64,000 nucleotides of DNA from Pseudomonas urmiensis (GTDB lineage Bacteria; Pseudomonadota; Gammaproteobacteria; Pseudomonadales; Pseudomonadaceae). The DNA lies in the NCBI RefSeq assembly GCF_014268815.2, contig NZ_JABWRE020000001.1, positions 1,369,001 through 1,433,000 on the forward strand, written 5' to 3'. Shown piece by piece: positions 53,920 through 61,782 of this stretch (positions are counted from its first letter, which is position 1; every line of letters starts with the position of its first letter). The translations under genes were made by a program, and so were the position numbers. Under the pieces are notes generated by a model. It had not been told where the DNA came from, searched no databases, and saw only the letters and a list, made by a program, of their open reading frames with translations.

Positions 53920-55390
53920 GGTTCACTCTCCGGCCTTTGGGTTCGTAGTCGATGCTGATCTCGTGATCCAGGTGCAGAGCCACCTTGGCCCCGGGCGGAA
54001 CGTAGATGGCTGCAAAGGCTTCGCCGTAAAGCTTGTTGATCCATTCACGGATGTCGCCAATGCCGCCGCTGATCACCGAGTTCAGCGCACTGTTGCCGCT
54101 GTTCTGGGTCAAGCCCAGGCTACCGCTGGCGGAGTTGATGAACGAGGTATTGGTCTGCTCGCTGCCCAGGGCCGCAGCGAAGCCGGCACCGGCCGCGGTG
54201 ATCAGGCTCTGGCTGCCCAGGTATTGCTGGGCGTTGGAGCGGCGCTCCCCGGAGATGCAGGGAATGCCGTAGGGATCGGAGATGTAGCCCAGCCCGCCGC
54301 GGATCTTCTCGGTATCGGAGGTCTGGGTGCTGCTGCGATTGCGGCTGACGACCTTCTGCGGCTGTGGCACCGTGCGGACGGTGCCATCGTTGAAGACAAA
54401 GGTGATCGACTCGACCTGGCCGCGCACGCAGGACAGCGTCCAGTCGCCAGCGGCGGTGCCGCTCATGACCGCGCCGACCACGTCCGGCAGGTCGATGCCG
54501 TTGGCGGTAAGGTTGTCCGGGCCCACCAGCACTTTGAACGGATAAGGGTCGTTCACGGTGCCGTCTACCGGCACCCGGCCAATCAGCGCGGTCATGGCGA
54601 TCGAGCCCATCAGCGTCGAGTTTTCGGGGAGGGTGTAAACGGGCCGAGCGTCTTCGGTGCGATCCTGGGCATTCTCCGAGTCACGCTCGCCTTTGGCGAC
54701 GGCACGCAAACGGTCCTGGCCTCGATCAATGACGTTGTTGTCCAGGCCGTGCAGGTCCTTGAACGTCGACGTCAGCGATGACAGCGGACCGTCAGCTTTG
54801 CTGGCATCGCCCTGGCCGAAGCGAGCATTCGACGGCTCGATCCACTGCACTGCGTCAGGCGCCGATTGCGCACCGGAAAACTGTTGCTCGTCGCCGGGCT
54901 CAAGCCCGAAGCCGGCGGGTACATCAGACTTGGTGGCCGGCTTGCTGGTGAGCTGGTCCTTGAGCCTGGACAGCAGGCCCTGGGTTTCGCGGTGCTGCTG
55001 CTCAGCCTTCTGCCGGGCATCATTGGCCTGCTGACGCTGCTCGGTGACCTGCTGGGTGACGCTGCTCAAGGTGCTCTGGATGCGCGTGTCGATATTGCCT
55101 TCGCGCGAGCGCAGCCGGTTGTTCTCGGTTTGCAGGGCATCGTTGCCTTTCTTCAGTGTCTGCATCTCGCTGCGCATCGCCTTGACCTGGCCGATCAGTG
55201 TGGCCACGGTGTCGCGTGGGGTGTCGCCCGCGATGCCCAGGGCCTTAGCCTGTTCCGCGCTGAGCGTGGTCTTGTCTGGATCATGAGCGGGCTGGCCGTT
55301 CGGCGTGGTCAGCCAGGATTTGCCGATGATCAGCACGATGCCCAGCAGAACCCCTGGCACCAACCACTTCAGCAGGCTGTTAGCTTTCAT
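53882..55390 (-). CDS. Conjugation protein, TIGR03752 type (TraB-like)
   Basis: A 502-residue bitopic protein. One membrane helix near the N-terminus ('LLKWLVPGVLLGIVLIIGKSW'), a long coiled coil (about 60-150, 'VKAMRSEMQTLKKGNDALQTENNRLRSREG'), then a C-terminal VirB10/TraB-like domain ('VGPDNLTANGIDLPDVVGAVMSGTA', 'RGGLGYISDPYGIPCISGERRSNAQQYLGSQSLITAAGAG'). It links the inner-membrane complex with the outer-membrane ring of the type IV secretion channel. Confidence 0.82.
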   Translation of the reverse strand: MKANSLLKWLVPGVLLGIVLIIGKSWLTTPNGQPAHDPDKTTLSAEQAKALGIAGDTPRDTVATLIGQVKAMRSEMQTLKKGNDALQTENNRLRSREGNIDTRIQSTLSSVTQQVTEQRQQANDARQKAEQQHRETQGLLSRLKDQLTSKPATKSDVPAGFGLEPGDEQQFSGAQSAPDAVQWIEPSNARFGQGDASKADGPLSSLTSTFKDLHGLDNNVIDRGQDRLRAVAKGERDSENAQDRTEDARPVYTLPENSTLMGSIAMTALIGRVPVDGTVNDPYPFKVLVGPDNLTANGIDLPDVVGAVMSGTAAGDWTLSCVRGQVESITFVFNDGTVRTVPQPQKVVSRNRSSTQTSDTEKIRGGLGYISDPYGIPCISGERRSNAQQYLGSQSLITAAGAGFAAALGSEQTNTSFINSASGSLGLTQNSGNSALNSVISGGIGDIREWINKLYGEAFAAIYVPPGAKVALHLDHEISIDYEPKGRRVNHESPSVSVLDLD

Positions 55391-56186
55391 GATCGGCAGC
55401 CTCTGGTGTAGGCGGGGGCAACAGCAGCGCGTGTTTCAGGTCCCCACCGCGGGTGACGAGGTAGGCCACGGTGGTGTCTTCAGGCGTGCCGGCGAGGCCA
55501 AGGTCTGCGTGCTGGAACGTTGCGGCGTACAGCGTGGCCTGCAGGTGACGCGGATCGAGCGCGACCTTGCCGGGGCCTCGATTCACGATCTTCACCGCCG
55601 TCACCCAGTAGTCACCCAGACGCCACGCAGCAAGCGCCTTGATCGAAACCCGCTCGGTGGGCAGCAAGGTGCTGAACGCGATGGAGTCGGTCAGCGGCAG
55701 ACGCCGTACACCAGGCAATGGCGCCACGGTACGCAGAGGTGCATAGAGGTTCTGCGCGGCATAACGGGTAAGCACCACCGGTACTGGCGTCGCCACGGGT
55801 GCTGCATCTTTTTTGGTCTCTGCGTCCGGCACCTGAGTCTTGGCCACGATCTTGACCGGCTCCAGCGCCTCGTTGCCGTCGAGCGCCTCGATATCGATCA
55901 GGATGATGTCGCCCGTCTTCACCGACTGCAGCTGCAGCCGGGTAGGGGGGAGCGCTTCTGCGGCGCGTAGATACACCGTGCCGCCGACGGATTGCACGCG
56001 CAGCTTGCTGGCGATCGCACTGGGCAGTCCAACGCGAACGTCATCATCGAGCATCAGGACCCGCTCCTGACCCACCGTGAGCGGAACGGCCAAGGGCAGG
56101 CGGTCCCAGTATTTCACCTCGACGGCGCCGACCGCTGAACACCAGCCGGTGGCCGCCACTAGAATCAGGATCAAGACACGCATCAT
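55380..56186 (-). CDS. Conjugation protein, TIGR03749 type (TraK-like)
   Basis: A 268-residue exported protein starting at ATG 56186, which overlaps the upstream stop (TGATG) and gives a signal peptide 'MMRVLILILVAATGWCSAVGA'. The start of the mature part ('VEVKYWDRLPLAVPLTVGQERVLMLDDDVRVGLP') and 'GTVYLRAAEALPPTRLQLQSV' fit the TraK/VirB9-type fold. It works with the TraB-like and TraV-like proteins as core channel subunit. Confidence 0.8.
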   Translation of the reverse strand: MMRVLILILVAATGWCSAVGAVEVKYWDRLPLAVPLTVGQERVLMLDDDVRVGLPSAIASKLRVQSVGGTVYLRAAEALPPTRLQLQSVKTGDIILIDIEALDGNEALEPVKIVAKTQVPDAETKKDAAPVATPVPVVLTRYAAQNLYAPLRTVAPLPGVRRLPLTDSIAFSTLLPTERVSIKALAAWRLGDYWVTAVKIVNRGPGKVALDPRHLQATLYAATFQHADLGLAGTPEDTTVAYLVTRGGDLKHALLLPPPTPEAADHES

Positions 56187-56824
56187 CACGCACCTCCCGG
56201 CAGCGTCAGCTTCTGCGGTGTGCCTTCGTAGCAGTCCAGCGCCAGGCCCCATTTGTTGCGCTCGGGGTCGACGTCAAAGCGCACCACCCGCAGCGGATAG
56301 CGCACCACCACGCGTTTCACCGGCTCGGCGGCGTAGTACTCGTCGGCGTTGAGGTCGAGCTTGACCAGCCAGCTGTGCTTATCCAGCTGCTTCACGCGGA
56401 GGTCGGGGTCGTCGCTGTAGCCACGCCCTAGTACCTCATACACCCCGCGCACCCGGCCACGCAGTTCGCCGGCGGCCTTGCGATATTCGAAGTCACCGTC
56501 GAAGAATGTCTTGCACGCAGGTGTCAGGTAGGGCTGCAGAGCAAAGATGGCACGGTGGTAGTCGACCTCACCGTCGGTGGGCCAGCGGTTGAGTTGTCCG
56601 AAGATGTACAGGGCGAAGGCGTAGATGTTCTCGGGCGGCACATCCCACCACTTGCGCGTGCTGCCTGAGCGCAGATCAGGCGGTACGTGAATGGTGAGTT
56701 CGGAGGGCGCTGCCTGCCAGCCGTACCACAGCCCGCAGCACAGCAGTGCCAGGATGGCCACGGCAAGGCGCAGGCTGAAAATATGCGCCTGCTGCGCATC
56801 CACCTTGTTGCGGAAGCGGCTCAT
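56186..56824 (-). CDS. Conjugation protein, PFL_4703 type (TraE-like)
   Basis: A 212-residue inner-membrane protein: one N-terminal helix ('AVAILALLCCGLWYGW') followed by a periplasmic domain with 'IHVPPDLRSGSTRKWWDVPPENIYAFALYIFGQLNRWPTDGE' and 'RVVVRYPLRVVRFDVDPERNKWGLALDCY'. The latter is the VirB8/TraE-like part. It overlaps the TIGR03750 gene by four bases. Confidence 0.8.
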   Translation of the reverse strand: MSRFRNKVDAQQAHIFSLRLAVAILALLCCGLWYGWQAAPSELTIHVPPDLRSGSTRKWWDVPPENIYAFALYIFGQLNRWPTDGEVDYHRAIFALQPYLTPACKTFFDGDFEYRKAAGELRGRVRGVYEVLGRGYSDDPDLRVKQLDKHSWLVKLDLNADEYYAAEPVKRVVVRYPLRVVRFDVDPERNKWGLALDCYEGTPQKLTLPGGA

Positions 56825-57222
56825 GGGTTGGCCCTCCTATGCCGGCGCGTCCGACGCACGGTCCACGGACCCGAATGCAGGATCAGTTGGTGCGAACTGA
56901 TGCCCCAGTGCACCGCCAGGTGCCACTGCAGGCGCCGGTACAACCAGGTTTCCGGGCGGGCGCGCTTGGCCCGGCGCAGCAGCTTGCCGCCGCCGAGCAA
57001 CACCAACGCCATGCAGACGAACATGCAGGTGGGGAGGGTGGCGATGGAGGCGGTAGCCACCGCCAGCGGCGCACCGAAGATCACACCAAGCCCGGCACCG
57101 ACGATCAGGGATACCCACATCTCGTCGTTGGTGAGGCCGCGCAGGACCGCTGGGTCACGGTTAAGGCGCTCCGGCAGGAAGGTCAGCGTGCCGTCAGGCA
57201 GCGTGGCAGGGGTGTCGGACAT
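56821..57222 (-). CDS. Conjugation membrane protein, TIGR03750 type (TraL-like)
   Basis: A 133-residue protein with 'LPDGTLTFLPERLNRDPAVLRGLTNDEMW' before two membrane helices ('VSLIVGAGLGVIFGAPLAVATASIATLPTCMFVCMALVLLGG'-region) and a basic tail ending in an Arg-rich 'RRTRRHRR'. The layout matches TIGR03750. It is a small inner-membrane channel part. Confidence 0.82.
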   Translation of the reverse strand: MSDTPATLPDGTLTFLPERLNRDPAVLRGLTNDEMWVSLIVGAGLGVIFGAPLAVATASIATLPTCMFVCMALVLLGGGKLLRRAKRARPETWLYRRLQWHLAVHWGISSHQLILHSGPWTVRRTRRHRRANP

Positions 57223-57229
57223 GCGGACC

Positions 57230-57607
57230 TCACAGAATAGTCGCGGCTTTAGTGAGGAACCACAGGATCACCACCACCAGCAGCGCGCCGACCCCGACCA
57301 CGGCGCCGAGGTCCTTCCAGGTCTTCCGCTGGTTCTGTACGTCGGCGTAAACCGTGAGCGAATGCCAGGCCACGCCAAGGAAGGCGAGGGTGGCGATCAA
57401 CAGTCCGAGTAGGATCCCGCCGTCGTAGGCGTAGTTCTTGATGGTATCGATCAACCCCGAACCTTCACCCCGAGAGGGGGCCTCCATGGTCGGCAGGTCG
57501 GCCCTGGCAAATGTCGAGCTCAGCAAAACCAGGCCGCCGAACAGGACTTTCGAACAGAATTCCCGCAGCAGGAGAAGCGGGCGGTGGCGATGGTGGAAGA
57601 GTTTCAT
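57230..57607 (-). CDS. Conjugation membrane protein, TIGR03745 type (pilin-like)
   Basis: A 125-residue protein with a signal segment and two later membrane helices ('GGILLGLLIATLAFLGVAWHSL' and 'VVGVGALLVVVILWFLTKA'). The spacing is like that of VirB2/TraA-type pilins. It likely forms the conjugative pilus or an inner-membrane ring. The neighbouring gene is 15 bases upstream. Confidence 0.78.
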   Translation of the reverse strand: MKLFHHRHRPLLLLREFCSKVLFGGLVLLSSTFARADLPTMEAPSRGEGSGLIDTIKNYAYDGGILLGLLIATLAFLGVAWHSLTVYADVQNQRKTWKDLGAVVGVGALLVVVILWFLTKAATIL

Positions 57608-57622
57608 GGCAGGGCCTCCGGA

Positions 57623-57862
57623 TTACGACAGCATGAAAAACATCAGCACGATCAGGGCGAGTGCTAGGCGCAGCGTGCTGCCGCCGAGTGCGCCAAAATT
57701 GAGGTTGCCGGCCGCCCAACCGCGGTAGCCGGTCCACAGCGCCCAGGTGCACCAGAGCAACGCGAGCACCAACACCGATGAGCGCCATAGCGCCGAGCTG
57801 AGTTGCGGCGTAAACCCGGCCACGGCAGAGAACGCGCTAAGTTGGGCATCACTCATGCTCAT
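57623..57862 (-). CDS. Conjugation protein, TIGR03758 type
   Basis: A 79-residue membrane protein with 'MSDAQLSAFSAVAGFTP' at the start and two hydrophobic helices ('SSVLVLALLWCTWALW' and 'LRLALALIVLMFFML'). The start at ATG 57862 (or 57856) overlaps the RAQPRD stop. The pattern fits TIGR03758 of PFGI-1-type systems. Confidence 0.75.
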   Translation of the reverse strand: MSMSDAQLSAFSAVAGFTPQLSSALWRSSVLVLALLWCTWALWTGYRGWAAGNLNFGALGGSTLRLALALIVLMFFMLS

Positions 57863-58178
57863 CGGAGTTACTCGAATGAAGCGCATCGGCACGGTAATCG
57901 CCGCTCAGCTCGACCAGGTCAGCTGGCTGCGCGCGGGAAGGCGACAGATAGTTGTTGATACCGTCCCGCACGCGCTCCAAGTCCGCAGTCAACCTGGGAT
58001 AGTCGAAGCGATAACGAACTCGGTCAGCACCGGTAGCGCTGCTACGAGCTCGATCGGCCAACAGCTCGATGGCATCGATCTGCCGCTGCATCAAGCCAAA
58101 ATCCGAATTTTCACGAATGTCTTGAGCGAAGGCGCCAAGTGGTACTGAGCATATGAGCAATAGGCAGGGAGGTCTCAT
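57849..58178 (-). CDS. RAQPRD-family conjugation protein
   Basis: A 109-residue periplasmic protein with signal peptide 'MRPPCLLLICSVPLGAFAQ', an amphipathic helix region, and the family motif as 'SPSRAQPADL' (canonical RAQPRD here reads RAQPAD). ATG 58178 has AAGGA six bases upstream. It is first in the minus-strand transfer operon; genes that usually stand upstream (TIGR03747, coupling protein) are not there. The siderophore cluster begins 282 bases away on the other strand. Confidence 0.82.
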   Translation of the reverse strand: MRPPCLLLICSVPLGAFAQDIRENSDFGLMQRQIDAIELLADRARSSATGADRVRYRFDYPRLTADLERVRDGINNYLSPSRAQPADLVELSGDYRADALHSSNSDEHE

Positions 58179-58384
58179 GGCAAAATCCTTCTGGGGATCT
58201 GGTATTTACCTTGAGTTGGCAGACTGCTTTCAGACATGCGTTAAATGAAAAACGGTCCCTTCATTTTTAAATGTGATGATGGTGATAGGCGAGGCACAGG
58301 ACTCGTCTAGGTGGTTGTATACGATGCAGGAGTGGCTAGAAGCGCCTTGCGCGGCAGCAGAGGTAGTGAGTATTTTACTCAATT

Positions 58385-58403
58385 GACATCAATTATCATT
58401 TGC
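58385..58403 (+). promoter_or_regulatory. Fur-box-like sequence
   Basis: GACATCAATTATCATTTGC matches 12 of 19 bases of the Fur consensus, with the strong half TTATCATT. It lies 58 bases before the synthetase gene in an A/T-rich upstream region. The rest of the 58,179-58,460 gap shows no gene. No clear PvdS-type box was found. Confidence 0.45.
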
Positions 58404-58460
58404 GAATAACATCTCGCGCACAAATAGCTGGTCGGTTTTTATAAGGAAGTATGAGCGCCG

Positions 58461-61400
58461 ATGGACAATCTTGATGAAGCGTTGTTTGCCCTCCTGCAAA
58501 GCGATGTCCAGGCGCAGCCAGACCCGCTCGTATCGCGCGCCCATGACGGTCCGCAGCTCCTTTCCTTCGCGCAGCAACGCCTGTGGTTCCTGCAGCGCAT
58601 GGCGCCGCTTTCCACTGCCTACAACCTTGCCCGTGCCTTCCTGTTCAACGGCGAGCTGAACGTCCAGGCCCTGCGCCAGGCGTTCAGCGCCCTGGTCGAG
58701 CGGCATGGGGTGCTGCGCACGCGCTTCATCGAGGTCGATGGCGAGCCGCGCCAGGAGTTGCTGGCCGAGGCCGTGTTCGTCCTGCACGAGCGGGCCATGC
58801 CAGGTGTGGCTGAAGCCGAGCGGCGCGAACATCTGCAGGGCTTGCTGAGCATCGAGGATGGCATTGCCTTCGACTTGTCCCAGGCGCCGCTGCTCAAGGT
58901 CGAGCTGATCCGCTATGACGCCGCCTGTCACGGGCTGTTGCTGAAGATGCACCACATCGTCAGCGACGCCTGGTCCAACCCGATCCTCGTGGCCGACCTG
59001 GCCAGCGCCTATGCCCAGGCGCTGCGCGGCGACACCCCGCGCCTGCCGCCGCTGGCGGTGCAATACATCGATTACGCGCTGTGGCAGCGCGAGCGCCTGG
59101 GGGGCGCCGGGCCCCAGGCCGACCTTGACTACTGGAAACACTACCTGGGCAGCCAGGTACCGGTGCTCGAACTGCCCACCGATTTCCCTCGCCCCGCGCA
59201 GCAGGGCTTGCGCGGGCAGCGCCTGCGCTGGCAACTGCCAGAGGCGCAGGCCGAGCAGGTCCAGGCCTTCTGCCGCAGCAGCGGCAGCAGCGCCCTGGTG
59301 ATCCTGCTGGCGGCCTGGCAACTGCTGCTGGCTCGCCATAGCGGCCAGCAGGCCTTCGCGGTGGGCGTGCCCCATGGCGGGCGCAACCGTGAAGAGCTCG
59401 ACGAGCTGCTGGGCTTCTTCGTCAACACCCTGGTCTACCGCGTTGACCTGGGCCCGCGGTTGACCGGCCGCATGCTGTGCGAGCGGCTGCGCCAGGAGTC
59501 CCTCGACGCCCTGCAGCACGCCGAGATGCCGTTCGAGCTGCTGCTCGAACACCTCGACGTCGAGCGCGACGCCAGCCGTACCCCGGTGTTCCAGGCCATG
59601 TTCAACCTCAGCAGCGGCGCGGCGGTGAACTTCAGCTTGCCGGGGCTGCAGATCGAGCGTGTCCTGCCGGCGCAGGACAGCGCCAAGTTCGACCTGACCC
59701 TAGATGCCGCGGTACGCCCCGACGGCATCTTCTGTGAGCTGGAATACAGCCTGGAGCTGTTCGCCCCGGCGACCATCGAACGCCTCGCGGCCGGCTACAG
59801 CCTGCTGCTCGACGGCCTGATGAACCAGCCCGACACCCCGGTGTGGCAGTTGCCGCTGCTCGATCCGGCCCAGCGCACCCGCCAGCTCGACGGCTGGAAC
59901 GCCAGCGAGCAGGCACTGGTACCGGGCGAGGACATGCTGGCGCTGTTCGAGCGCCAGGTCGCGGCCGCGCCGCAGCGCTGTGCGCTGATCTGCGGCGAGC
60001 AGACCCTGAGCTACGCCGACCTCGATGCCCGGGCCAACCGCCTGGCCCATTGGCTGGTGGCCAATGGGGTGGGTTGCGACGAGCGGGTGGGGATCTGCCT
60101 GGAGCGCGAGCCCGACCTGCTGGTGGCGCTGCTGGCAGTGCACAAGGCCGGTGGCGCCTACCTGCCGATCGACCCCGGCCAACCGGCCGCGCGCAACAGC
60201 GACATCATTGGCCAGGCCCGTCCTCGGCTGGTGCTGACCCGGGCGAACCTGCGGCAGGTGGTGGGCAGCACGGCCCGGGTGGTACTGCTGGAAACCCTGG
60301 ACAGCGAGCTTGCACGGCTGCCCCAGAGCGGCCTCGGGCTGCCGGTACACCCTCGGCAACTGGCCTACACCCTGTATACCTCCGGCTCCACCGGGCGCCC
60401 CAAGGGCGTCGACATCGAGCGCGAGGCGTTCGTCAACTTCCTCCATGGCATCCAGGCCCATGTGCAACTGAGCGCCGCCGACCGGCTACTGGCGGTGACC
60501 ACCCTGGGCTTCGACATCGCCGGGCTGGAGCTGTTCCTACCGCTGGTGCATGGCGCTGCCGTGGTGCTGGCCAGCCGCGCGGATAGCCTCGACCCGGGCG
60601 CATTGCTCGGCTTGATGCAGCGCCACGGCATCAATGTCATGCAGGCCACGCCAGCCACCTGGCAGATGCTGGTCGAGCACGACTCGCCGGCCTGGGCCGG
60701 GCTGCGCCTGCTGTGCGGCGGCGAAGCGCTCAAGGCCGAGCTGGCCGAGCGCCTGCTGGCCCGCCAGGTACGCCTGCTGAACGTCTATGGCCCGACCGAG
60801 ACCACTGTGTGGTCGGCGGTACAGGCCGTCGAAGCCGTCACCCGCGCGATCCTGCCCATCGGCCGACCGCTGGCCAACAACCGCTTGTATGTGCTCGACG
60901 ACTACCTCGAGCCGCAGCCGGTGGGTGTGGCGGGCGACCTGTACATCGGTGGCGCCGGCGTGGCCCGTGGCTACGCCGACCGTCCGCAGCTTACCGCCGC
61001 CGCCTTCGTGCCCAACCCCTTCGTCCAGCCGTTGGCGCCGGGGTGCGGGGCCGGCAGCCGCCTGTACCGCACCGGCGACCGGGCGTGCCTGCGCGAAGAT
61101 GGCAGCCTGGAGTTTCTCGGGCGCAGCGACTTCCAGGTCAAGCTGCGCGGTTTCCGAATCGAACTGGGTGAGATCGAAAGCGCGCTGGTGGCCCTGCCGG
61201 GTGTCTCCCAGGCGGTGGTCACCCTGTGCCGGGCGCCGGCAGGCCAGGAACTGCTGGTGGCCTATCTGTGCCACGGCGCGGGCGCGTTCGACAGCGCCTG
61301 GGCGCAGCAGCAGCTGCGCGAGCGCCTGCCGGCCTACATGGTGCCGAGCGCGTTCGTGATCCTGGGCTGCCTGCCCCTGAATGCCAATGGCAAGGTTGAC

Positions 61401-61742
61401 CGCAAGGCCTTGCCCGAGCCCGAGTGGGAGGGTGCCGGCGAAGCTGATGACGAAGCCTTGGCCGGTCCATGGCAGGAAGGCCTGGCGCATATCTGGCGCG
61501 AGGTGCTCGGTATCTGGCCCATCGCCCCGCGCGCCGAGCTGTTCCGCCTGGGGGCGCAGTCCCTGCAACTGGTGAGGATCCAGGCGCGCATCCGCCAGCA
61601 CTTCGCCTGTGAGGTCGCCCTGGCCCAGTTGTTCGCCAATCCGGTGCTGGCCGACATGGCCACGGTGATCGAGCAGGCCTGCGCCACGCCGGTCGTCGAT
61701 GAGCTGGCCGAGATCGAAAAGCTGCTGCTCGCCTTCGAGTGA
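58461..61742 (+). CDS. Single-module nonribosomal peptide synthetase (C-A-PCP), probably glycine-loading
   Basis: A 1093-residue synthetase. Condensation domain about 30-460 with active-site 'HHIVSDAW' (164). Adenylation domain about 490-990 with 'LYTSGSTGRPKG' (A3), 'FDIAGLELF' (A4), 'NVYGPTETT' (A5), 'YRTGD' (A7), 'NANGKVDRKALP' (A10). Carrier domain about 1010-1075 with the pantetheine Ser in 'RLGAQSLQ' (1034). My reading of the specificity pocket is D-I-L-Q-L-G-V-V-W-K, close to the known glycine code. No epimerase or thioesterase is present, so other synthetases must act before and after it. GC is clearly above the preceding region. Confidence 0.85.
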   Translation: MDNLDEALFALLQSDVQAQPDPLVSRAHDGPQLLSFAQQRLWFLQRMAPLSTAYNLARAFLFNGELNVQALRQAFSALVERHGVLRTRFIEVDGEPRQELLAEAVFVLHERAMPGVAEAERREHLQGLLSIEDGIAFDLSQAPLLKVELIRYDAACHGLLLKMHHIVSDAWSNPILVADLASAYAQALRGDTPRLPPLAVQYIDYALWQRERLGGAGPQADLDYWKHYLGSQVPVLELPTDFPRPAQQGLRGQRLRWQLPEAQAEQVQAFCRSSGSSALVILLAAWQLLLARHSGQQAFAVGVPHGGRNREELDELLGFFVNTLVYRVDLGPRLTGRMLCERLRQESLDALQHAEMPFELLLEHLDVERDASRTPVFQAMFNLSSGAAVNFSLPGLQIERVLPAQDSAKFDLTLDAAVRPDGIFCELEYSLELFAPATIERLAAGYSLLLDGLMNQPDTPVWQLPLLDPAQRTRQLDGWNASEQALVPGEDMLALFERQVAAAPQRCALICGEQTLSYADLDARANRLAHWLVANGVGCDERVGICLEREPDLLVALLAVHKAGGAYLPIDPGQPAARNSDIIGQARPRLVLTRANLRQVVGSTARVVLLETLDSELARLPQSGLGLPVHPRQLAYTLYTSGSTGRPKGVDIEREAFVNFLHGIQAHVQLSAADRLLAVTTLGFDIAGLELFLPLVHGAAVVLASRADSLDPGALLGLMQRHGINVMQATPATWQMLVEHDSPAWAGLRLLCGGEALKAELAERLLARQVRLLNVYGPTETTVWSAVQAVEAVTRAILPIGRPLANNRLYVLDDYLEPQPVGVAGDLYIGGAGVARGYADRPQLTAAAFVPNPFVQPLAPGCGAGSRLYRTGDRACLREDGSLEFLGRSDFQVKLRGFRIELGEIESALVALPGVSQAVVTLCRAPAGQELLVAYLCHGAGAFDSAWAQQQLRERLPAYMVPSAFVILGCLPLNANGKVDRKALPEPEWEGAGEADDEALAGPWQEGLAHIWREVLGIWPIAPRAELFRLGAQSLQLVRIQARIRQHFACEVALAQLFANPVLADMATVIEQACATPVVDELAEIEKLLLAFE

Positions 61743-61782
61743 ACCATTTGGGCCATTGCACAGGCCACCCCGAGGATTTCGC

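Noticed and set aside
58179..58460. Copy of the tRNA-Pro 3' end as right attachment site
   Set aside because: No match to the last 20 bases of tRNA-Pro was found in this gap, so the island border is not placed here.
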